Part shown: piece by piece, positions 54,812 through 63,286 of the stretch
Layout: each line of letters opens with the position of its first letter
Numbering within the stretch: position 1 is the stretch's first letter
Source of the DNA: Rathayibacter rhapontici
GTDB taxonomy: Bacteria; Actinomycetota; Actinomycetes; Actinomycetales; Microbacteriaceae
Assembly (NCBI RefSeq): GCF_001995175.1
Contig: NZ_MUKN01000010.1
Location: 17,181-81,180 of the forward strand
Length of the DNA stretch: 64,000 nucleotides
Direction of reading: 5' to 3'
Made by a program: the position numbers and the translations under genes
Notes under the pieces: model-generated
Database searches by the model: none
Seen by the model: only the letters and a program-made list of their open reading frames with translations
What the model was told of the DNA's origin: nothing

Positions 54812-54883
54812 GTACTCCTCGAGATCTCCGGTCGCCGCAGATCGGCGACTCGCAGAGGGGTACTGCCCGGAGGGCGCGAGCGT

Positions 54884-55612
54884 TCATCCGGATCGCGACT
54901 TCTTCCGCGTCGCCGTCGTGGCCTGCCGGAGGAGCACGGCTCCCAGGCCGAGGAAGACGACGAGGGTGATCGCGATCACCGGGTCGGCGAGGGGTCGCAG
55001 AGACAGGATCGTCGTGAAGTCGGCCGCCGCGTGCAGGAGGATCAGCGGCAGGACCCACCGGTAGCGGTACTGGAAGGCGGCGAGGGCGAACCCGTAGCAG
55101 GCCGACACGAGCACGTTCAGGGCGATGTCGTCCGCGGTGCGGTCCGTCGTCGCGAAGGCCGAGAGGTGCTGGAGCCCGAACAGCACGGCGGTGATCGCGA
55201 CGGCGGCGGGCGCCGCGAACGAGGACCGGAGCCGCTCCAGCACGACCACCCGACTGATCAGCTCCTCGTTGACGCCCACGAGCAGCAGGGTGAGCGCCCA
55301 CAGACCGACGCCCGGAGGACGGTCCTCGAGACCGCCGGTCGTCCACGCGAGCACTTCGAGCAGGAGGGGCACGAGGAGCAGCAGCGCGGTCCGTCCGCGC
55401 CAGGCGACCAGGATCCCGCTCGTGCGCCACAGCCGACGCCAGGTCACGAGCGCCGCAGCGAACACGACGCAGGCGACGTTCGCCGTCAGGCCGAGGTACC
55501 AGCCGGGCACCCCGACCGCGGCCGCCGCCGCGAGGGTGCCGACGATGACTCCGAACCGTGCGAGATGGACCGCGACTCCGAAGAGGACGGCCCGCGTCCT
55601 GTCAGTCGACAC
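54884..55612 (-). CDS. CPBP family intramembrane metalloprotease
   Basis: 242 aa, about eight hydrophobic helices. The CPBP motifs are present: GVNEELISRVVVLERL (EExxxR), FGLQHLSAF (FxxxH) and LILLHAAADF (HxxxD). These proteins are membrane proteases related to CAAX prenyl endopeptidases, often linked to bacteriocin immunity or protein maturation. The start is taken at GTG 55612 because TAGCGT (minus strand, 55625-55620) lies 7 nt upstream; GTG 55621 would add three residues. Confidence 0.85.
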   Translation of the reverse strand: MSTDRTRAVLFGVAVHLARFGVIVGTLAAAAAVGVPGWYLGLTANVACVVFAAALVTWRRLWRTSGILVAWRGRTALLLLVPLLLEVLAWTTGGLEDRPPGVGLWALTLLLVGVNEELISRVVVLERLRSSFAAPAAVAITAVLFGLQHLSAFATTDRTADDIALNVLVSACYGFALAAFQYRYRWVLPLILLHAAADFTTILSLRPLADPVIAITLVVFLGLGAVLLRQATTATRKKSRSG

Positions 55613-55844
55613 GTGGCGCACGCTAGCAGTGCGCGGGGTGGCCGACCAGGGTCGGCTCGGGGCCGGTGCGGTCCGGGCGGAACCGATCCGTCACTACCTC
55701 GACCGCATGGTCCTCTTAAGCGCGTTCCCCTCGTGCGGCGCTTGCGGACGAGCCCTCGGGCGGGAATACTCAAAACCACCCGCTGCTAGGTTTCACGCTC
55801 AGACCGTGCGCAGCGGCAGTACTCGAGGATGAGGGGAGCCGGAC

Positions 55845-56030
55845 ATGACCAGTCGTCAGACGGCACTCCGAGCGCTCGACGAGATCGACGCCCTGCCGCG
55901 GATGCACGCCACGCTGGTCGACGGCGTCCCCGCGAACGATCGCACCGGCGACGGATCGCGGTCCAGCATCCACGCGGACGCGGCGATCCTCGGCGCCCCC
56001 GCCATCCTCCCCTTCAGGAAAGTCCGATAG
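55845..56030 (+). CDS. Small hypothetical protein (61 aa)
   Basis: 61 aa (MTSRQTALRALDEIDALPRM to PAILPFRKVR). GAGGGGAG precedes the ATG at normal spacing, and the region between 55750 and 55845 has AT-richer promoter-like sequence. No family or membrane segment is recognised. It is upstream of the isomerase/oxidoreductase pair and could be a short leader gene of that operon. It may not be real. Confidence 0.4.
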   Translation: MTSRQTALRALDEIDALPRMHATLVDGVPANDRTGDGSRSSIHADAAILGAPAILPFRKVR

Positions 56031-56093
56031 ACCGGGTCGGTCCGCCTGATCCGGACCGGCTGCTCCTCCCTACGAACGAAAGCGGTACCGACC

Positions 56094-56921
56094 ATGACCC
56101 TTCCTCTGGCCTCCGTCCAGCTGTACACGCTGGCCAAGCAGTTCTCCGATGACCCGAACGGGTCGCTCGACAAGCTCGCCGCCATCGGCCTCCGGAACGT
56201 CGAGGCGTTCGACTTCGTGGGCCGCCCCGCCGAGATCCGCGCCGCCCTCGACGCGAGCGGACTCGCCTCCCCGACCGGGCACGCCCCGCTGCTCTCGGAC
56301 GAGCTGTGGACCCCGGACGGCTCGATCCCGACGCCCGCGCCCGAGGTCGTCTTCGAGGCGGCCGCGCAGATCGGCATCCGGACCGTCATCGATCCCTTCG
56401 TCCCGGTCGAGCGCTGGCTGACCGAGGACGGCGTCGCCGACATCGCCGACCGCCTGAACAAGGCCGCCGAGATCGCCGCGACCTTCGGACTCAAGGTCGG
56501 CTACCACAACCACGCGCAGGAGTTCATCGCCTCCTTCGACGGGCAGACCGCCTACGAGCGCTTCATCGCGAGCACCGACGAGCGCGTCGAGATCGAGCTC
56601 GACCTGTTCTGGGCGCTGACCGGCGGCCAGGACGTCGCCGCGCTCGTCTCCAAGCTGGGCTCGCGCCTGGTCGCCGTGCACGTCAAGGACGGGATCGCTC
56701 CGGCCGAGAACCCGTTCGCTCCCGACGCCGCCGCGTTCGGCTCCGACACCCTCGACCAGCGCCGCCCCGGTGAGGGCGACGTGCCTCTCGTCGAGGCGCT
56801 CAAGGCCGGCGAAGGTGCGATCGAGTACGCCGTGATCGAGTACGACAACGCCCCCGGCGACGTCTTCGCCGACATCCAGGCGAGCTACGACTTCCTCGTG
56901 AAGGGCGGGTACGCGGCATGA
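56094..56921 (+). CDS. Sugar phosphate isomerase/epimerase family protein
   Basis: 275 aa xylose-isomerase-like TIM barrel: VQLYTLAKQF, GLRNVEAFDF, VGYHNHAQEF (metal-ligand His region), IELDLFWAL and VAVHVKDG. Related to IolE/IolI-type inosose dehydratases and ketose epimerases. The stop overlaps the start of the oxidoreductase gene (ATGA), so the pair probably acts on one sugar or cyclitol. Substrate unknown. Confidence 0.87.
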   Translation: MTLPLASVQLYTLAKQFSDDPNGSLDKLAAIGLRNVEAFDFVGRPAEIRAALDASGLASPTGHAPLLSDELWTPDGSIPTPAPEVVFEAAAQIGIRTVIDPFVPVERWLTEDGVADIADRLNKAAEIAATFGLKVGYHNHAQEFIASFDGQTAYERFIASTDERVEIELDLFWALTGGQDVAALVSKLGSRLVAVHVKDGIAPAENPFAPDAAAFGSDTLDQRRPGEGDVPLVEALKAGEGAIEYAVIEYDNAPGDVFADIQASYDFLVKGGYAA

Positions 56922-58048
56922 GCGGCCCCATCGGCATCGGCGTCATCGGCGTCGGAGTCATCAGCGACACGTACCTCGAGAACCTGGCCTCCTTCCCGGA
57001 CGTCGAGGTGCTCGTCGTCGGCGACCTGATCCTCGACCGGGCGAAGAGCCAGGCCGAGAAGCACGGCATCCCCGCTTGGGGCTCGGCCGAGGACGTCCTC
57101 GCGCACCCCGACGTGCAGGTCGTCGTCAATCTGACGATCCCCGCCGCGCACATCGAGGTCTCGGCCGCCGCGATCGCCGCCGGCAAGCACGTCTGGAGTG
57201 AGAAGCCGCTCGGTCTCGACCGCGCCGCGGCCGCGCAGCTGCTGCAGGACGCCGCCGCGAAGGGCCTCCGGATCGGCTCCGCGCCGGACACCGTCCTCGG
57301 CCCGGGCTTCCAGACGGCGAAGCGCGCGATCGCGGAGGGCGTCATCGGCGAGCCGATGTTCGCCTCCACCACGTTCCAGACCGTCGGACCGGACCTCTGG
57401 CACCCGAGCCCGGCGTTCCTCTTCGCCCAGGGCGCCGGCCCGCTGCTCGACATGGGCCCGTACTACTTCACGGGCCTCGTCAGCCTCTTCGGCCCGGTCG
57501 AGCGGGTGGCCGCCCTCGGGCGCAAGAAGCTGGAGGAGCGGGTCATCCGCTCCGGACCCGACGCCGGCACGACGTTCCCGGTCGAGGTCCCCACCTCGCT
57601 GCAGGTGCTGACCTCGTTCGCCGCGGGCCAGCAGGCGTCGAGCCTCCTGAGCTTCGACTCCGCTCTCGAGCGCCACGGCGTCTTCGAGATCCACGGCACG
57701 GAGGGGTCCCTCGTGATCCCGGACCCGAACCAGTTCGAGGGCCGCACCGCCTTCGTGAAGGCCCCGACCTCGATCGCCGACGGCGCGTGGGGCGAGCAGG
57801 AGTGGACCGAGATCGAGCAGAAGGGCACGGTCGTCGGCCGCGGCCTCGGGCTGCTCGACATGGTCCGCGCCATCGCCGAGGACCGCCCGCACGTGGCCAC
57901 CGGCGAGCTCGGCTTCCACGTGCTCGACGTCATGCTCTCGGCGCAGGAGTCGGCCGAGAACGGCGGATTCGTCGCGGTCGACAGCACCCTGTCGGCCCCG
58001 GTGCCGGCGGTGCCGGTCGAGTTCGACCCGTTCGCGCAGACGGTCTGA
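56918..58048 (+). CDS. Gfo/Idh/MocA family oxidoreductase
   Basis: 376 aa. N-terminal NAD(P) Rossmann fold (GVIGVGVISDTYLENLA), the EKP motif (SEKPLGLDRAAAAQLL) and a C-terminal substrate domain with LLDMGPYYFTGL. Family members oxidise sugars or inositols with NAD(P). It is coupled to the upstream isomerase, and a strong terminator follows. Confidence 0.92.
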   Translation: MSGPIGIGVIGVGVISDTYLENLASFPDVEVLVVGDLILDRAKSQAEKHGIPAWGSAEDVLAHPDVQVVVNLTIPAAHIEVSAAAIAAGKHVWSEKPLGLDRAAAAQLLQDAAAKGLRIGSAPDTVLGPGFQTAKRAIAEGVIGEPMFASTTFQTVGPDLWHPSPAFLFAQGAGPLLDMGPYYFTGLVSLFGPVERVAALGRKKLEERVIRSGPDAGTTFPVEVPTSLQVLTSFAAGQQASSLLSFDSALERHGVFEIHGTEGSLVIPDPNQFEGRTAFVKAPTSIADGAWGEQEWTEIEQKGTVVGRGLGLLDMVRAIAEDRPHVATGELGFHVLDVMLSAQESAENGGFVAVDSTLSAPVPAVPVEFDPFAQTV

Positions 58049-58061
58049 CGCTCCCTCCCGA

Positions 58062-58108
58062 CACGAACGCCCGCGGCTCCCCTCACCAGGAGTCGCGGGC
58101 CGTTCGTG
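58062..58108 (+). terminator. Terminator after the Gfo/Idh/MocA gene
   Basis: CACGAACG-CCCGCGGCTCC pairs with GGAGTCGCGGG-CCGTTCGTG, a long near-perfect stem around CCTCACCA, 14 bp after the stop codon. Confidence 0.75.
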
Positions 58109-58213
58109 CTCTCCCGTCCGAGCATTCCGGTGAGGGGGCGCTCGAGGAGCAGCTCGCTGCGCTCGTCCGTCGTCGTGCAGGCTGTGCCGGCTCGGGTCCT
58201 GTGGCCGGTTCCG

Positions 58214-58666
58214 TCAGATCGACACGGTGAGGTCGTAGGGTTCTGCGCGCCAGCCGCATCCGGGTCCGTTGGGCTCGTCGGTGAGGGTCCAGTCGATCGT
58301 GTGCTGCTGCTGGTCGAGGGTGCTGCCCGCCGCGTCGAGGAAGGTGAGGTGCACGGTGCCGGGGTGGTGGTCTCCGAGATCGTAGATCCAGAGGTCGGGG
58401 ACGGCGGAGTGGTGCGTGACCCAGTAGCTGCGGCCGGTGGGCGGCGCAGCCTCGGTCGAGGGGTAGGTGCGGATCTCGTCGGCGCACAGTCGCACCTCCG
58501 CAATCCGAGTGCGGTCATCGCCTGACGCCGTGACGCGCAACTCGTTGCGGTAGCCGATCTCGGTGCACCCGAAGCCGCAGGAGGAGAGCGCGATCGTCCC
58601 GGCGACGCCGAGCGTCGTCAGCCCCAGCAGACGCACGCGAACCCTGACGCGGCTCGGCACAGTCAC
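58214..58666 (-). CDS. Hypothetical lipoprotein
   Basis: 150 aa from GTG 58666. Basic N-terminus, hydrophobic stretch (LLGLTTLGVAGTIAL) and lipobox LSSC. The mature part has four more cysteines and no known domain. A further in-frame upstream reading is not signal-like. Function unknown. Confidence 0.6.
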   Translation of the reverse strand: MTVPSRVRVRVRLLGLTTLGVAGTIALSSCGFGCTEIGYRNELRVTASGDDRTRIAEVRLCADEIRTYPSTEAAPPTGRSYWVTHHSAVPDLWIYDLGDHHPGTVHLTFLDAAGSTLDQQQHTIDWTLTDEPNGPGCGWRAEPYDLTVSI

Positions 58667-58784
58667 GCGGTCCTGGTGTCGTGCTTCGGTCGCCGTTCCA
58701 CGGCGCGGCCGGACTTCGTGCGGCCGTTCGTCGTGGCACCGGGCACGACCTGCTCGGGATCGGAGTCGGTCGTCGTGACCGGCA

Positions 58785-59162
58785 TCATGCACTGCCGACG
58801 ACGCCGACGGGAGCCCGAGCCGTGCTGGTCGTCTCGTAGTAGCGGTCGGCGGGAACCGATCCCGTGCGCACTACGAGGATGCAGCACGCGAGGATCCCCA
58901 CTCCCATGCTGACCAGGAGGGCGTATCTCCACCGCTGGTAGGCGCGCTCAGGGATTGCGGCGGTGGCGGCCGCCAGGGCGAGTGTCGTCAGCACCGCGAC
59001 GGACAGGTCCGGCCAAGGGACGGCGAAGCCGGTGCACTGCGGAGGGATCGGCTCGTTGCACGCCAGCGCGACTCCGTCGAGAACGAACGCCAGCCCCACG
59101 ACTGCGATCGCCGCGGCGCCGACCATCAGCGCGGGCATCCTCGGAGACCATCGAGCAGACAC
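58785..59162 (-). CDS. Hypothetical membrane protein
   Basis: 125 aa with three hydrophobic helices (LMVGAAAIAVVGLAFVL, LSVAVLTTLALAAATAAI and YALLVSMGVGILACCILVV) and a Cys pair in ACNEPIPPQC between the first two. No family recognised. It is upstream of the lipoprotein gene on the same strand, so the two may be cotranscribed. Confidence 0.6.
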   Translation of the reverse strand: MSARWSPRMPALMVGAAAIAVVGLAFVLDGVALACNEPIPPQCTGFAVPWPDLSVAVLTTLALAAATAAIPERAYQRWRYALLVSMGVGILACCILVVRTGSVPADRYYETTSTARAPVGVVGSA

Positions 59163-59268
59163 GAGGAGATCGTCACCGACCAGGATGAACGATCGGCTTC
59201 ATCGCGGTCAGTCGTCACGTTCGCCCAGAGAAACGGAAGTCCCGCCGAAGCGAGCCTCGGAACGAAGA

Positions 59269-59290
59269 AAGGCCCGCCGAAGCGGGCCTT
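59269..59290 (-). terminator. Terminator after tRNA-Arg
   Basis: On the minus strand AAGGCCCGC-TTCG-GCGGGCCTT forms a stable 9-bp stem with a UUCG tetraloop followed by TCTTCGTT. It lies ~75 bp after the tRNA. Confidence 0.75.
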
Positions 59291-59365
59291 CCAGCACTCT
59301 CGCGAGTGGCACTGTCTCAACCAGTACTCGGTGGCTCCGAACCACAGAGTGGTCTGGATTCCGAG

Positions 59366-59438
59366 TGCGCCCGGAGGGATTCGAACCCCCAACCTTCTGA
59401 TCCGTAGTCAGATGCTCTATCCGTTGAGCTACGGGCGC
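59366..59438 (-). tRNA. tRNA-Arg (anticodon ACG)
   Basis: 73 nt with a GCGCCCG acceptor arm, D arm TAGCTCAACGGATAGAGCA, anticodon ACG (59405-59403 on the minus strand), and T arm GGTTCGAATCC. CCA is not encoded. ACG is deaminated to ICG in bacteria and reads CGU, CGC and CGA. TATAGT (59486-59481) is a likely -10. Confidence 0.95.
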
Positions 59439-59557
59439 AGTCCATCGCGTGACCCCGGGGGGCGCACGCAACGAGGTACGACTATACACGCCGGTGGGCC
59501 CCTCCGCGAATCGGCGTCCGGGCGGAGGAGGGTGGTGCTCCTCCGCCCGCACGGTGC

Positions 59558-60714
59558 TCAGTCGACCGCGGTCATGCGAGCGCCCAGTCCCTTCAGGGTC
59601 GCGACGGTCAGGGTGCCGACGGGCTGCGGGGCGCCCTCCGGCGAGAGCACGAAGGCGTTGCGGGCGACGTACAGGGCGCCGTCGCGCAGCTCGATCGCGG
59701 CCGGCGACGTCACGGCGAGACCGGTGACCGGCGTCGACGTGCGCGGCAGGATCAGGGCCACGCGGCCGGTGCCCTGCGGTCCTCCGAACAGCTCGGTCAC
59801 GGCGATCGTGCCGGTCAGGCGGTCGACGGCCAGGCCGGTCGCGCTGATCAGGCCCTTCGCCACCGTGCGGATCTCGCCGGTGCCGGGGTGGATCTTCAGG
59901 ACCGAGCCGCGGGCGCGAGGCTCGGGTCCTCGGGGCCGCCGGGCAGGGACGTGACGTACAGCCAGCCTCCGGGGCCGACCTCGATGTCGGTCGGGACCGG
60001 CTCGAAGGAGTAGCCGTAGCCGGCGCTGCAGGCGGGGAAGCCGAAGGCGGCGGCGGTCTCGGCGGTGATCGTGACGGGTGCGGTCGGAGGCAGGACGGCG
60101 ACGGTCGAGACGTCCCCGTCGGGCGCGACCTTCACGATCGCGTTGCCGGCGGCGTCGGCGACGTACACGCCCGCGCTCGTCGCGGTGGAGGCGTACGGGT
60201 GCACGTCCACGACTCCGGAGTAGGAGGCGGGGCCCGCGACCGATGGATCGACCTGGGCGGCGCACTCGGCCGGCAGATCCACGAAGCCGTAGGTGCTGCC
60301 GGCGTCCGGATTCGCAGTGGCCTCGTACTCGCCGAGGTCGGCGAGGGTCGTCGGCGAGCCGCCTCCGGTCGGCACGGAGCGCAGGAGCGCCGTCCCCTCC
60401 TCCTGGATCCCCTCGGTGTAGTAGACGGTGGAGCCCCTGACCGAGACGGCGCCGATCTCGGAGCCCGGGGCGGATGCGGCGACCGAGGTGGTGCCGTCGG
60501 GGGCGACTCGGGAGAGCAGGCCGGCGAAGTTCTGGGCGACGAAGGCGGTGCCGCGGGCGTCGACGGCGAAGCTCAGCGGAGAGACCAGACCGGTGGCCCG
60601 GTCGGTGACGGAGACGAAGGAGAGGGGGGAGGGGGCGGCCTGCGCGGCGGGGGCGAGGCCGAGGGTGGTCACGGCGACGGCTGCGGTCGCTGCGACGAGG
60701 AGGCGTTTGTTCAC
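59558..60714 (-). CDS. ScyD/ScyE-like secreted beta-propeller protein, frameshifted
   Basis: Signal peptide (MNKRLLVAATAAVAVTT...AAQA), then repeated propeller-blade strands (SFAVDARGTAFVAQNFAG, VYVADAAGNAIVKVAPDG, DIEVGPGGWLYVTSLPGG). The frame breaks at 59911-59913 after GPEDPSLAP; the rest (GSVLKIHPGTGEIRTVAKGL to ARMTAVD) lies in another frame. One added base restores 385 aa. Matches the ScyD/ScyE family name used for exported six-bladed propellers; no scytonemin pathway is implied. Confidence 0.82.
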
Positions 60715-60945
60715 GAGGTGCTCCTTTGCACTCGGGGTGCGGGCGGAGCGAGGGGCGGATCATGCGGTCCGCTTCTCCGACCGCGACGGCGGGGATTCGC
60801 CGACGGGGGCAGAGTAGGACGACCCCGGGCCGGTGTCCAGGTGGTGGACCCGTCGTCCGCGACGGATCGCGCATCATCCGTCACGGACGGCGGCGGGGGA
60901 GCGCTCGTGGCGGCCGTTCGCGACGGATCGGCCGCCGCAGAGCGC

Positions 60946-61821
60946 TCAGGCCTGAGCGCGGTGGTCCGCCCGGTACTGCGACGGACTCGTGCCGTTCACG
61001 GCGCGGAACTGGCGCGAGAAGTAGAAGGCGTCGGAGTAGCCCACGGCCTGCGCGATCTCGGCGACGGTGTCGTCGGTGGTGATCAGCAGCTCGCGGGCGC
61101 GGGCGCTGCGCAGCCGCTTCACGTACTCCACGGCTCCGAGGCCCGTCGCGCGGGTGAACAGCGCCGAGAAGTGCGAGGGGCTGAGGCCGGCGAGGGCGGC
61201 GAGCTCGGTGATGCTGGTCGGCGACGCGAAGTGCTCGCGGAGGTGCTCCTGCGCCAGGCGGATGCGGTCGCCGGACTCGACGGGGCCGCGGGAGCGGTCG
61301 GCGGCGAGCTGCGCGAGGAGGTGGAACGCGGCTCCGCTCGCCGAGTAGAGGCTCGCGGCGGTCTCGTCGCGCTCGAGCGCCAGGACGGCCTGCTCGATCA
61401 GGGCCTTGGCGGCGAAGGCGTCGCCGACCGGCACGACCGGGCCGGAGGAGTCGCCGAGAGCGGCCGAGACCAGCGCGGGCACGTCGGCGCCGCGCACGTG
61501 CAGCCACCAGACCGACCACGGCTCGGCGGGGTCGGCGCCGTAGCGGTGGGGGGTGCCGGCGGGCAGCACGACGGCCTGCCCGGACGAGACCACCGTCGTC
61601 GCTCCGCCCGCGTGGACCGCGCCGCGGCCGGCCGTGCACAGGATCACGATCGCCTCGTCCGCGCCGTGGGAGCGACTCCGGCTGTGGGACGCGGCATGCG
61701 GGAAGTGTCCAGCATCGGTCACGAGGAGCCGGTCGGTGATCGGCTCGCCGAGGGCCCGCTGCACCAGCGGAGCCGGGAGGACTCGCAGTCTCTGCCCGAG
61801 GAAGCCGTCCGTCATCGCCAC
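60946..61821 (-). CDS. AraC family transcriptional regulator
   Basis: 291 aa. N-terminal cupin-like AraC_binding domain (GQAVVLPAGTPHRYG) and C-terminal HTH pair (SITELAALAGLSPSHFSALF and TVAEIAQAVGYSDAFYFSRQF), as in sugar-responsive regulators. The GTG at 61821 lies 7 nt after TACACT (minus strand, 61834-61829); ATG 61815 is the alternative. Divergent from the cellulase-like gene, which is its likely target. Confidence 0.87.
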   Translation of the reverse strand: MAMTDGFLGQRLRVLPAPLVQRALGEPITDRLLVTDAGHFPHAASHSRSRSHGADEAIVILCTAGRGAVHAGGATTVVSSGQAVVLPAGTPHRYGADPAEPWSVWWLHVRGADVPALVSAALGDSSGPVVPVGDAFAAKALIEQAVLALERDETAASLYSASGAAFHLLAQLAADRSRGPVESGDRIRLAQEHLREHFASPTSITELAALAGLSPSHFSALFTRATGLGAVEYVKRLRSARARELLITTDDTVAEIAQAVGYSDAFYFSRQFRAVNGTSPSQYRADHRAQA

Positions 61822-61911
61822 GTCGTCGAGTGTACGAGGGGCAGCGGATCGTCCAGCCGGTCCGTCGGATCCGCCATGGGATCGGCGCGGCGCGCTGCCT
61901 AGGCTGGCGCG

Positions 61912-63267
61912 ATGACGGCCCAGAACTCCGCAGCCCAGCATCCCGCAGTCCGGAACTCCGCACCCCTCTACCCCGACTCCCGCTACGTCCCGGTCCCGCT
62001 GCCCGCCCATCTGCCCGAGACGCTGACGATCACCCTCTGGGACTTCTCCTGGTACGTCCGCACCGGCCCCGGCGAGCCGTTCGAGGACCTCGAGGCGGCC
62101 TTCGCGGGCGCCGTCGAGCGCGGCTACAACACCATCCGCGTCTGCGCCATGCCGTTCCTCCTCTTCGGCTCCGGCCTCGACACGCGCGAACTCCGGCTCG
62201 GCCCGCTCGGCGGCGCCTACGGGCAGCGCGTGCGCTGGTACGACGTGAAGGAGGAGACGGTCATCGACGGCCGCGCCCACCTCCTCGCCCTGTTCGAGGC
62301 GGCCCGCCGGCACGGCGTGTTCGTGATCGTCTCGTCGTGGGAGTACCAGCAGTCCTCCTCCTTCGCCCTCGAGCGCGACTGGTTCGACGCCCTGACGGCC
62401 GTGGCGCCGGAGGAGCGGGCCGAGCGGCTCGCCGAGGCGCAGGCCGCGCTGGTGGCGTTCGTCGCCGAGCACGGTCTCGACGACCGGATCGCCTACGTCG
62501 AGCTGCACAACGAGGTGCAGGCGGGGCACCTCACCGAGGGGCTGGACGTCGACCTGACGGACATCGACGCGGCGACCGTCGCCCTCACTCCGCGCCTGAC
62601 CCGGGGGATCGACCGGTTCCACGAGCTCGCGCCCGGGGTGCCGTGCGCCGTGAACTACGCGCACGTGCCCGTCGGCGGGATGCGCGGGATCCCGTGGAAC
62701 TCGGACGTGCTGGCCCTCCATCCCTACATCTACGGCGTGCTGAACGAGATGATCAGCGAGTTCGGCCTGCGCGGACCCCTCGAGGGGTTCGAGCAGGAGC
62801 GCGCCGAGCGGGCGTTCCTGCTGCCCGGCGCCCCTCCGATCGCCGAGTGGACACTGCCGCCCGAGTCGCAGTGGAAGCTGTCGGCCACGATCGTGGGCCG
62901 GGGCGAGATCTACGCGCACGACTGGGGCGACGCCTCCGCCATCGACCGCTGGCTCGAGGAGCACTACGACCGGCACCACCTCGAGATGCGCTCGACGCTG
63001 CGCCAGTGGATCGCGGTCGCGGCCGATCACGCGGCGCTGCGGGGCGTCCCGCTCGTCTTCGGCGAGGGCTGGGTCGGCTACACGCCGCTCGAGGGCCGCT
63101 TCGAGGAGGGCGCGATCGGCGCCGAGTACTGCCGTCTCGCGATGACGGAGTCGCGGCGCGTCGGCGCCTGGGGCTCCATCGTCTGCTCGAACGCGGCTCC
63201 GCAGCACCCGATGTGGGACGACGTGGCGCTGCAGCTCGAGTGCAACGCTCTCTTCACGGGGGAGTGA
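61912..63267 (+). CDS. Cellulase-like family glycoside hydrolase (clan GH-A type)
   Basis: 451 aa, no signal peptide, so probably cytoplasmic. ELHNEVQAG carries the acid/base Glu (about residue 201) after the clan GH-A Asn, and VFGEGWVGY carries the probable nucleophile Glu (about residue 385). Other landmarks are ITLWDFSWYVRTGPGEPF and LALHPYIYGV. It should hydrolyse a beta- or related glycoside imported as a short oligosaccharide; the substrate is unknown. TAGGCT (61900-61905) lies 6 nt before the ATG. Confidence 0.82.
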   Translation: MTAQNSAAQHPAVRNSAPLYPDSRYVPVPLPAHLPETLTITLWDFSWYVRTGPGEPFEDLEAAFAGAVERGYNTIRVCAMPFLLFGSGLDTRELRLGPLGGAYGQRVRWYDVKEETVIDGRAHLLALFEAARRHGVFVIVSSWEYQQSSSFALERDWFDALTAVAPEERAERLAEAQAALVAFVAEHGLDDRIAYVELHNEVQAGHLTEGLDVDLTDIDAATVALTPRLTRGIDRFHELAPGVPCAVNYAHVPVGGMRGIPWNSDVLALHPYIYGVLNEMISEFGLRGPLEGFEQERAERAFLLPGAPPIAEWTLPPESQWKLSATIVGRGEIYAHDWGDASAIDRWLEEHYDRHHLEMRSTLRQWIAVAADHAALRGVPLVFGEGWVGYTPLEGRFEEGAIGAEYCRLAMTESRRVGAWGSIVCSNAAPQHPMWDDVALQLECNALFTGE

Positions 63268-63286
63268 GCGCGCTCGCGACCGGCCG

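Noticed and set aside
52037..55789. 1250-codon plus-strand frame
   Set aside because: It crosses opposite the AraC, DUF4394 and CPBP genes, which have recognisable motifs; this frame has none.
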